From Paraconiothyrium sp. Pb-2020 (taxonomy: Eukaryota; Ascomycota; Dothideomycetes; Pleosporales; Didymosphaeriaceae), in NCBI GenBank assembly GCA_022419385.1, contig JAJUBI010000003.1, positions 2,914,001 through 2,978,000 on the forward strand: 64,000 nucleotides of DNA, read 5' to 3'. Shown piece by piece: positions 55,101 to 64,000 of this stretch. A program made the position numbers and the translations under genes. How positions within the stretch are numbered: the stretch's first letter is position 1; the number at the start of each line of letters is the position of its first letter. The notes beneath the pieces were generated by a model. That model searched no databases. It saw nothing but the letters and a program-made list of their open reading frames with translations, and was not told the DNA's origin.

Positions 55101-56629
55101 TGTAAGTAGTCAGCTATGTTCAAGTGCGTGCGAGTGATTTGATGACGGAGGAGGTTAAGCTAAGTTATCATTACTTACACCACGGAAGACTCCTCGTAGT
55201 CACCAGAGTTCAAACCAGGGTGGATATTCCTGAAATGCTGAGAAAAATGATATTTCCGGAAACATGGCTTTACACGCTCGACGCCCTCGCTAACACAGAG
55301 GCCTAGAGAAGGTTAGCAAGTATTCGGCAAAAATAAGTTGAGAACCGTTGGCATATGGTAGCGCCGAATGCCCTAGATCGCGCTACACGAGGCCGACTCT
55401 ACGTAACCGGCATACCCCGGTGGATACTGTCCGTCGTAGACAGCCTTCGTGCGCGTCTCCTGGGACAGAGAAAAGCGTTTCAGTATATGTGCAAAGAGAA
55501 ATCACTTACTGCACAGCCAGCTTTTCGAAGGATAACCCTCCTCCTCATTCCGTTTCCAGTCACACTTCCGTCCATACCGCTTTCCGCACTTTCGTGTGCA
55601 CTGGTAGATCTTATTTGGGTCCCTCTTTAGTAGCTCTGGGTCTTCTGTTGGATTGCAACCTTTCTTACCACCCCGCAAAGGCGACTGTGAGACCGTCGTT
55701 GTCGCCGGCTGGGTGTCGTGGGTACATGAAATATCGGGAATTGTGAGTTGTTGTGGCGTGATTGCGGCTGTGGTGGGAGCTAAGTGTGGAAATAATATCG
55801 GGTCCTGCGTAAAGCCCGTTTGGGACTTGTATGCTGAATCTTGACCGGTCATCCCCTGCTTCAAAGCCTGACCGAACCACTGTCGGATGGCTGTTGCTGA
55901 CTCGCCGGTGAGTTGCGCCAGTGAGTCGATATGTCTGTCACTGTGTTGAAGTCAGACCCTGTAAGAGCAACATAGGTATACAACCCGATTCACCTTGGGA
56001 GCACGTTGTACTTGCTGAACCATGTCGCACAGACGTCAGCAGCTTCATCGCTCAAGCCAGTGCCATCAGAGCTGGCTGCTGGAGTAGGCTGGGTCTCGAG
56101 CGCCCAGTTGCTCGATCCCGTGATGGAAGGCGTGGTAAATGGAGAGAATGTCTCATGTCGCTTCGCGTGGGGGAAGTCATTGACCTCGAGCTGAAGTGGT
56201 CTCTTATTGAGTTGAGGGGTGTATAATGACTCGAAGGACTTCGTAGGCGTTGTGGGGAACGTAGTGTTCCAGGCAGCACCCATGGCGGTGTTATCCAGAC
56301 CCTGTGAAGCTAGTTAGGCACCGTACAGTGTCCAAGTTGCCTCGACGAAGAGCTGGACGCTTCATGGCACGGAAACATACAAGAGGCTCCATTCCAAAGG
56401 CTGTGCTGTTCATATCTCCGACCGGCGCAAACATCGAGTCAAATGAATGATCGAATGCGGTGGCAGTCGTGTCGATAGCCTCGTCGCCGAAGAAGAAGGC
56501 CGAAGGAGTATTACCTTCTCCGGCACCCTTCAAGTCAATAAAGGCAGGCTGCATTCCGAATCCTGTAAAGTCGATACCAGCGCCCGCGTTGAAGTCGAAG
56601 TTAGCGTTATTGCCGCCCTGAGAAGCCAT
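52159..56629 (-). CDS. Homeodomain-like / C2H2 / Ser-Thr kinase / HET domain fusion protein
   Basis: Join on minus: 56629-56381, 56301-55994, 55940-55510, 55302-55179, 55099-52159 (1350 aa), all GT-AG. Order: homeodomain-like helices about 168-212 (WFSKYNVLPSDRHI, AIRQWFGQAL); Cys/Trp-rich fungal zinc finger about 298-357 (CGKRYGRKCDWKRNEEEGYP; C329-x2-C332, H352-x4-H357); second finger C384-x2-C387, H400-x3-H404; acidic/Asn/Gly linker; kinase about 625-890 with G-loop GAGGFSTV 630-637, Lys652, HMDIKPQN (Asp749), DFG 770-772, APE 794-796; HET domain about 955-1160 with ALSYVW, YLWVDNLCVLQDSDEDKE and AWSLQERLLSRRFLH; polar tail. The last exon is open for 980 codons, so finger 2, kinase and HET share one frame. 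HET domains trigger cell death in allorecognition. Role unknown; a transcription-factor-type N-terminus with a kinase and death effector is unusual. Confidence 0.82.
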
Positions 56630-57580
56630 TGCTGATTACGGTTTCAGTTGCTTTGGGATGGCAAAGGGCGCCTCGTTCGTACAGATGTGAATTACAACTC
56701 GAATATTCGAGAGGAGAATGAGCGAAGATGAGTCAAGAGCCTCAGGCCGGGTTGGTCCCGACTTTTAGATCTTACGATGGTTGCTCGCATGGGTCGTTCG
56801 GAGTCATAAGCTAGTGCACCAGAGTGCAGGTGCAAAGGGCGGTTGGCGACAAGATCGGACTAGCGCATACTCGCGGGAGGCTTGGGCGATGGCAGGTGCG
56901 GTGTGCGCTAGCGAGCTTTGGGGTCTGAGGCAGGCACGACCGGTATCAAACACAGGACGAGACGAGCTTGACTGGTGCTCGTGCTCCTTGGTGAGCACTT
57001 CTTCTACTTCTGCAATGCCGATGGACTGTGTGCTCGAGTCCATCGTCTCGGTTTGGGAGGACGCTGGCTTCTAGTATAATTGCAAGTCTCGCGAACTACT
57101 GCCGCGACTGTACCGATCACGTAACGCGGAAAACCGATGCTGACCTAAATTACGCATCTAAAACCCATACTCAAAGGGCGCTCCACCTCGCCCTTCGCTC
57201 TGAGGCGCAGTGCCAATCGTGCACCGCTCCTAGCATCCACTCCAGTGGCTCAGTGGCTCAGCCTGCTGCGGGACTCCACCTTTCGGTAGCACCGACTCGA
57301 GAGTCAGGGCCCCTTGACAGATGCTTAACGTTGGTATCGCATTGGTAGCTTCTTGTTTGCGGCCTCAAGTTCTCAATGACAATCGGCTCTTGCTAAGTGA
57401 CAGCACTGTCTGCTCGCTGCATCAAGCGCTTGTCCAAAAGTCTGTCTTCATTTCTTAAGGAAATGGGGGGTATCTAGAAAAAGTACACGTGCAGGATCAA
57501 CTATGTCCACCCTTCCCACTGCCAACACATAAAGTATGGTGTACAGGGTACGAATTCGCTTCTTGGAAGTCGTGCAGGAA
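56630..57580. other. Upstream region of the kinase-HET gene
   Basis: 951 bp between the kinase-HET start and the stop of the tandem Zn2Cys6 gene. It contains no supported gene. Confidence 0.4.
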
Positions 57581-60386
57581 TCAGTTCGTACCCTTGATAA
57601 ACCAATCGGAGCTGGCATCCACCATATAGTTCGTGATGTTGAATTCATTGACCGGTTGGCCATCAGGCATTCCAGTTTGGATCGAACCGTCCGACGCTAC
57701 ATAAGTGTTCGCGCTGTCCATGGTAACAGGTAGTCTTGGCATATTGAAGAAGTCGAATACATCCAGGTACTCCAACTCATTCGGCGCTGGGGTGCGGGCT
57801 GGAGTCGGCTGATGGCTGGGATGCATCTTGGGCTGTCGCGCAATCAGGAAGTCGAGGTCGAATGCACAGCGACGCATGTCGGCGAGTATCTTCACGGTGG
57901 ATGGAGTAACGCGCTCGCCGTTGACCCCCGCGCTTTGTTGCGACTCTTGATACTCTAGCAGCACACGGGAGAGTAGGTTGGCGTAGCGAGATCCAACCTC
58001 CCAATATTGACCCATCTCTCGGAGAGTTAAAACCAGTAGGTTGATGGATTCGTCGACCCGGTGAGCTATAGTCGAGCCATGGACTAACAGGACACGAGCT
58101 GCAACCCACAGGGAAAAGGCGAAAGGCGGGCCGAGTTTTGTCAAAAGGCCATGCTCCCGGATGCATTGGCAAAGCGCCACGATGCTCTCAACCGCACTGA
58201 GACACCTCTGGCTTGCGCTGAATGAAGGTGCAAATATCGGGGAGCGATGGGTCGGGTATGCCGCAGAGGAGTGGAGGCGAATCACGGTGCTGTACATGTC
58301 AGAAGACCCAAAGTCATAAGAATCGTTCACTCACGTGTGAAAGGCGGCGTGCAACATGATCAAGCTACTGTTGAGATCTTTGCTGGCCGCCGGTCCCGCG
58401 AAGACGCGCGATGCATTGCCGTACTCAGGTGGCAGATTGTATTTCCATTGTTCGAGAGTGCTGTCCAGTGCACGATACTCACTTTGCCATTGCTCGACAT
58501 CAGTCAAAGATGTGATATCCACAGGCTGCTTGAGGAAGTTGTGAACCCGGGAAAGTATCTCCAATATCTCCACATAGTATGAGAAGGCACCCAGATTCTC
58601 TGGTCGATTCATGGTATGGTCTGTGCGCGTTGAAGTGCGAAACCAGCGAGTCTCTACTGATGCATTGCGTGTGAAGAATTCGTCGCGGCACGGAAGCTGA
58701 CGGTCAATCTCCTTTTCGTCGAGCGCAAACTCAAAGGCAGTTGCTACCGTAGCATAGCGATCGAGGACGTAGATCATCCAGAAAAGTCGTCTTCGGCTCT
58801 CCTCCATGATCCAATCTGTTGGCTCCGGAAGGACGATCGCTCGCAGTGTATAGATGGACGCATATTGAGGAGCTATTTTAGGTGAAGAGTTTTCCACAGA
58901 GAGCCCCAGATTTACAATCGATCGGGTAATAAGGGCCAGTAGATTCCAGCCAGGAGGGCCATTCGAGCATCCCACGACGTCTACTGACAGAATGACGAGT
59001 GCCTGCAGTGATTTGACTGAACTATTCTGGATTCCATACAATAGTACTTTCTCTTTCGAGTTTTGATGGTAATGCTCTCGCTTCTCTGCGGTCAAGCGAG
59101 GATCGGTTGAAAATCTTAGGGTGGTTGCAACCATGGCATGAAGAAGAATCCTATCCGCTTCGTCCAAACTAGTGTCCCCAAAAAGTGAGTTGAGGGTCGC
59201 TTGGCGGTGAAGAATCGGACACCAAGGGTAGATGTGCTTGAAGAAGAGGTCCACCAAGCCGTACAGCAAATCGTATGGCGGGAAGTCCTGATCGCCTCGC
59301 GCCAATGCTCCCGCCATTGATGGTGGAGCAAAACGATCGTTGTTGAAGGCAAATGCATCTCTTTGTTGTATTCCACTCATATTAGACGCGACATCTTCGG
59401 GGGAATTGTGATAGCCACTGCTACCGACAGATGGCGCCTGCCGCGCGTCGGATACTCCCCCAGGAAAGCTTGGCTGCAGAGGGGTTGCAGTCGCGGTAGA
59501 AAAACTACCTGGCTTCTGCAGGAAGAGAGCTGTTTCAGGCCGTGGAACATGCGTTGTCTGCTGCAGTATGGTCGGGCTCCGGAAGACTGGCCCAGCCTGC
59601 GGGGAAGTGACTGCGGGCGTAGCCTGGTTGCTAGAGAGTTGGTTGATTTGATTCTGCTGTTGGTGGAGCAATGACTCCAGCTTGTCTACTCCGAGTCAGC
59701 CCATATCCCACGCTCGCTCTGTAGTTTTTCCGTCTCGGATCATGTGAAATTTGATTGGAACATGGCACTAGAACCGCATAAAAAGAACCCTCTGTCCACA
59801 TTAGGATGACTATGGCCTGTGTCTCATTCTATGATTCGGGTCGGGCCGGGCGGAGCCTCAGTGAACGTTAACTCACTTACCGAGACGTGACTCTAATTCT
59901 CGACCATACCCAGCGCGCAGACCTGGCTTCTTTCGCGGGAGATATATGCAGCCAGAGTGGTTTTTAACACACCAGCCGCAGCTTGGCTGGCCACGGTCGC
60001 ACTTGACCTACAGCGCCATTAGCCAGAATCAGGGTGTTAATCAGAGACTCATAATCCTGAAATGGGCAGTGGAGGTTTTAGCAGTACCACCCCAACACAC
60101 AGCTGCAAAGTACCGTTGTGCAGCAAGCATCCTGGGTGACACACAGAGGGCTCGAGTCACGGTGCTTCGGTCGACTCACCTTGCGTTGTTTACATATTTC
60201 GCAGCTGACGGAAAGGGGGCGTTTGCGCTTTGTCGCGCCGCTGGCCTGAATGGCTTCATCGCCGCTGGACCCTTCTCCGCTCCAACCGTCTTGCTCATCG
60301 GTCGGCGAATGCTGCGACAGCTTCGCGTGGCTCTCCGGGCTGGCGTACGGTCGCGCGCCGTTGCCGTTGACTGAAGCCGTATCCAT
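57581..60386 (-). CDS. Zn2Cys6 fungal-specific transcription factor
   Basis: Join on minus: 60386-60180, 60007-59881, 59685-58335, 58289-57581 (797 aa), all GT-AG. The binuclear zinc cluster spans the first intron: C62-x2-C65-x6-C72-x6-C79-x2-C82-x6-C89 (CEICKQRK joined to VKCDRGQPSCGWC). A basic linker (YLPRKKPGLRAGYGREL) and short coiled coil (LDKLESLLHQQQNQINQL) follow, the usual dimerisation element. The fungal_trans regulatory domain fills about residues 250-520 (DLFFKHIYPWCPILHR, RRRLFWMIYVLDRY). The true ATG is taken at 60386 since the frame upstream has no other ATG. It shares a 541-bp divergent promoter with an L-rhamnonate dehydratase gene, so a role in rhamnose use is worth considering but is inference. 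Confidence 0.92.
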
Positions 60387-60927
60387 GTTTGATAAGGATC
60401 CTGTGGGACTGGATATAGGATGCAGAGATCGCTCGACAATAGCCCGAAGAAACGAGGTGGCATTCCCCGCATCGTCTTGCGAGTGGAGACCCCGGATTTT
60501 GAGCTTGTGGCCTTGCCTCGGAAGAACGGGCGAATCATCCCAGGGCACGGAGCCTCGAACGAAAACGGCTTCGTATCACGCACCACGCGGCAAGTTGGGC
60601 CTTTAGTTGGATCGCACACCGGTGCCACACGCGTACATTTGCGCTCGCCTTCATGTAGCCCCTGAAAATTGCCGTGTGCTGCCCATCCAAACGGCAAAGC
60701 CACGGATGCGCCCCACTCCCTGTGGCGGACATGCGCAGCAGCCTCTCGGGCTATCATTGAGGTTTCGCTGTAAGATACCCCGAGACTCCCCTCACATGAC
60801 CAGCCATTCCTTTATAAACATGGGCGATACTCATACTGCTGCCCCCACGATCCTACCCCTCACTTGATCCTTTCGCCCAGCTCTAAAATCCCGCCGTCCA
60901 GTGTTGCCAGCTCGTTCCGCTTCGAAG
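60387..60927. promoter_or_regulatory. Divergent promoter, Zn2Cys6 factor / LRA2, with TATA box
   Basis: 541 bp between divergent starts. TATAAA at 60813-60818 stands about 110 bp before the LRA2 ATG, followed by a C/T-rich stretch, a plausible core promoter for the dehydratase. Confidence 0.45.
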
Positions 60928-62303
60928 ATGCCTTCCAACGTTGAGGGGAGTGCAGCGCGTGGCTTCCCCACGATCAAACATGTCCGCACCTTCATCACGC
61001 AGGGGCCGGGGTCTGGCGGCGACTACCACAATGTGCACGGCGGCCATTGGCTGATAGACAGCAAGATCTCCACCCCCATGTCCCAGTACGAGAAGTACAG
61101 GAAGTCGCGCACGAGTTGGGGCATCAATGTGCTTGGTTCCTTCTGTGTAGAGCTCGAGGCAACTGATGGGACTAAGGGCTTCGCGACTGGTTTCGGAGGA
61201 CCGCCAGCATGCTGGCTTGTTGCGGAGCACTTTGAGCGTTTCTTGGTTGGGCAAGGTGAGCTTAGCTTAGCCCAACTCGCCGCAAATGATCGTACTGACG
61301 AAAGGCAGACCCCCGGGACACGAACCACATCTTCGAGCAGATGTATCGAGGATCGATGTTCTACGGCCGGAAGGGTCTACCAGTCGCCGTCATTTCCGTC
61401 ATCGATCTTGCCATCTGGGACCTCCTAGGCAAGATCCGGAACGAGCCAGTATACAAGCTGATTGGCGGCGCGACAAGGGAGAGACTGAGCTTCTACTGCA
61501 CTGGCCCTGAACCGTCGGCAGCCAAGGAGATGGGTTTCTGGGGTGCAAAGGTGCCTCTGCCATATGGGCCTGGAGAGGGACCGGAGGGATTAAAGAAGAA
61601 CGTGGAATTTCTCACAAAACATCGCGAGAGCGTTGGTCCCGACTTCCCTATAATGGTTGATTGCTACATGAGCCTGAATGTGCAATATACCATTGAGGTT
61701 GTAAAGGCGACAGAACACCTCAACCTTAATTGGTGGGAGGAATGTCTTTCGCCTGACGACACGGACGGCTTCGAGTTGATCAAGCGTGCGCATCCGCGGA
61801 TGAAGTTTACCACCGGCGAGCACGAATACTCGAGATACGGTTTCAGGAAGCTGATCGAGGGTCGCAACTTGGACATTCTTCAGCCAGACGTGATGTGGGT
61901 AGGAGGCTTGACCGAGCTACTTAAGATTTCGTCAATGGCTGCCGCGTACGATATCCCCGTCGTCCCGCACGCCAGCGGACCATATTCATACCACTTCGTC
62001 GTCAGCCAGGCGAACTCACCGTTCCAGGAGTATCTCGCAAACTCTCCAGACGGCAAGTCCGTGCTGCCAGTGTTCGGTGATCTTTTCCTCAACGAGCCCA
62101 TCCCTACCAAAGGTTACCTCGATGTATCCATATTGGACAAGCCTGGGTTTGGTCTTGAGCTCAATCCGAACGCTCGGTTGATTGATGCGACGCACATCTT
62201 AAACCCTGCGCCGGCCAAGTCATTGAAGGCTCCGGAGCAAGCGCCTGTCAAGGCTGAAGAGGCCGAGGCGAATGGCGTGCAAGCAAACGGCCACGCTGCG
62301 TAA
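60928..62303 (+). CDS. LRA2: L-rhamnonate dehydratase (enolase superfamily)
   Basis: Join 60928-61255, 61309-62303 (440 aa), one 53-bp GT-AG intron joining FLVGQ to DPRDTNHIFEQ. It removes water from L-rhamnonate to give 2-keto-3-deoxy-L-rhamnonate in the fungal non-phosphorylated L-rhamnose pathway. Family hallmarks: HWLIDSKISTPMSQY, SRTSWGINVLG, GFATGFGGPPACWLV, MYRGSMFYGRKGLP, metal-ligand Asp227 in IMVDCYM, WWEECLSPDD, TTGEHEYSRYGF, ILQPDVMWVGG and catalytic-region VPHASGPYSYH. The C-terminal roughly 30 residues are Ala/Glu/Lys-rich and not part of the fold. Other mandelate-racemase dehydratases are less likely because the GINVLG/PACWLV pattern is rhamnonate-specific. Confidence 0.92.
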
Positions 62304-62845
62304 CGAAGTAAAATGCACGGAGAGCGAAAGGACGATGCATGTTTTCACTTACATCTTTCAGCTACACTGCATTGGCTCGGCTATCTGCTTTTCTGGCGTC
62401 GCATCTTTCATTTTCTATCTAGATGGACCTGGCGCATCCATCGTGGGAACATTTACGGTTCGCAGGATGCGAACTCTGATACAATTTGGATGATTATGTA
62501 GACGAGATACTCCACAATGAATGGTTATGAACAATCTATTGCGAGGCCTCGTGTGCTATCTTTGGAGGTCGATGATGGTTTTCAGCCGCTTCCGACGAGC
62601 CTTCTTGATGCCTGTGCTTTGGGGCGCGGACAGGGACCGTAAGACAGGGACAGTGGGGCAGGGCGGCGTTAGCACACCGCAGCTTGGTCTCCTAGTCTTT
62701 CCAATAAACATTAATTGAAGCCGCGACATCGTGCAAAGTCTTCATTCACCATCCCATACGTTTTCGATTGTAAATCAGTCGCACTTGCCTATTTGCCAGT
62801 GCTTTTGCCATTGTCCCTTCCCCACTAGAGTACCCCGCTTGCATC
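62304..62845. other. Intergenic region, LRA2 to QRI1/UAP1
   Basis: 542 bp between tandem genes. The last 100 bp before the ATG are pyrimidine-rich. No gene supported. Confidence 0.4.
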
Positions 62846-64000
62846 ATGGACGCCATCAAGGATGCCGTTTCTTCCACGCTCGAGAAGCTGAACCTCACTG
62901 GTGGCCAGGGCATTCCCGCAAAGGAGCCAACCGAGGAGCAGCTTCACGAGCTTAAGTCCAAGTACGAGAAAGCAGGACAAGACCAGGTCTTCGCCTTTTA
63001 CGACAAGCTCTCTCCCGCTGAGAAGGCGGGGCTGTACGAGCAGCTGGAGAACTTCAACCCTGACTACATCAATGAGATCATAGACAGGGCCCTTAACCCT
63101 CCGCAGACTGAATCCACCGAATCCAAGATCGAGCCTCTTCCCGAGAATGCCACATCGTCAGTCCTCGATTCGAGCGCGGAAGACCTGCAGAAGTGGTACG
63201 ACAGCGGCCTCGAGTTGATTGCAGGAAACAAGGTGGCAGTGGTGTTGATGGCTGGTGGACAAGGCACACGATTGGGTAGCTCTGATCCCAAGGGCTGCTT
63301 CAACATTGGACTCCCTAGTAGCAAGTCGCTGTTCCAGCTTCAGGGTGAGCGGATAGCCAAGGCGGAGAAGCTGGCAAAGAAGAAGCATGGCAAAGAGAGC
63401 GTGACAATTCCCTGGTATGTCATGACCAGCGGACCCACTCGGGCCCCTACACAAAAGTTCTTCGAGGAGAAGAACTACTTTGGTTTGAAGAAGGAGAATG
63501 TGATCATCTTTGAGCAGGGTGTGCTTCCCTGCACCTCGAACGAAGGCAAGATCCTCCTCGAGAGCAAGTCAAAGGTAATATACCCAATACACTGCGATAT
63601 TTGACTTTCGTTGACTCTTCTAGGTCGCTGTTGCGCCAGATGGCAACGGTGGTCTTTACCAAGCGCTCATCAACGCTGGCGTCGTTTCGGACATGGGCAA
63701 GCGCGGCATCAAGCACATCCACGCGTACTGTGTCGACAACTGCCTAGTCAAGGTCGCTGACCCCGCCTTCATTGGATTTTCCGCTGCTAAGAACGTCGAC
63801 ATCGCCACAAAGGTGGTCCGTAAGCGTGACGCCAAGGAGTCTGTCGGGCTCATTCTCCAGAAGAACGGCCGCCCAGACGTTGTGGAATACTCTGAGATCT
63901 CCACCGAAGATGCGGAGGCCAAAGAATCTTCTGGTCTTCTCAAGTTCCGCGCCGCGAACATCGTCAACCACTACTACTCGTACGAGTTCCTCGAGAGCAT
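62846..64000 (+). CDS. QRI1: UDP-N-acetylglucosamine pyrophosphorylase (3' partial)
   Basis: Exons 62846-63574 and 63624 to the window edge (368 complete codons visible); intron 49 bp, GT-AG, in phase between SKSK and VAVAPDGNGG. It makes UDP-GlcNAc from GlcNAc-1-phosphate and UTP, the precursor for chitin, N-glycans and GPI anchors, in the cytosol. The nucleotidyltransferase signature LMAGGQGTRLGSSDPKG is at about 133-149; PWYVMTSGPT, NVIIFEQGVLPC and PDGNGGLYQAL are substrate-binding segments known in the family; IHAYCVDNCLVKVADP follows. Family length is about 490-510 aa, so roughly 130 residues lie beyond the window. The start MDAIKDAVSSTLEKL is the first ATG after a pyrimidine-rich leader. 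Confidence 0.94.

Noticed and set aside
52466..55105. Plus-strand frames opposite the kinase-HET exon
   Set aside because: Antisense shadows; none has recognisable domains, while the minus strand has kinase and HET motifs.
55124..55306. Plus-strand 60-codon frame
   Set aside because: It is the antisense of exon 4 (zinc-finger half) of the kinase-HET gene.

Overview
The window is a gene-dense stretch of a filamentous ascomycete (Pezizomycotina) nuclear genome. Short introns of about 45-200 bp with a CTAAC/CTGAC-type branch sequence, fungal-only families (HET domain, Zn2Cys6 factor, Tma23, Dal5-type permease, fungal L-rhamnonate dehydratase) and long Ser/Pro-rich disordered regions all fit. 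The gene mix suggests Dothideomycetes, but that is inference. No viral gene, intact transposon, tRNA or rRNA was seen. Exon joins below were worked out by hand from GT/GC...AG signals, frame continuity and family alignment from memory.

Layout. 1-8.5 kb: 3' part of CDC20, a secreted calcineurin-like phosphatase, a 3.1-kb empty stretch, CMC1 and TAF9. 8.7-19 kb: a membrane-anchored FN3/coiled-coil protein divergent from the lipin PAH1, then an MFS transporter with a very long N-terminal extension. 20-26.6 kb: an interrupted reading frame, then an amidase divergent from a Dal5-type permease with GATA sites between them, and an NmrA-like gene. 27-36 kb: two SDR oxidoreductases and three RNA-related genes (UTP11, TMA23, and THG1 split by a large low-complexity segment). 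36-43 kb: gene-poor, with one unrecognised gene. 43-51.7 kb: an orphan gene, SWR1 (one 5.1-kb exon) and RRP7. 52-56.6 kb: a single predicted gene joining a homeodomain-like region, two C2H2 zinc fingers, a Ser/Thr kinase domain and a HET domain. 57.5-64 kb: a Zn2Cys6 factor divergent from an L-rhamnonate dehydratase, then the 5' part of UDP-GlcNAc pyrophosphorylase.

The most unusual item is the gene at 52159-56629. Its last exon is open for 980 codons, so one reading frame links the second zinc finger, the kinase and the HET domain. HET domains execute cell death in fungal allorecognition, and kinases and DNA-binding regions are sensing or regulatory modules, so this looks like a composite regulator or incompatibility protein of a kind I do not recognise. 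Other notable items are THG1 with its catalytic core and C-terminal signature separated by about 1.4 kb, two GC-AG introns, the amidase/permease/NmrA neighbourhood, and an inverted repeat holding two forkhead-type motifs.
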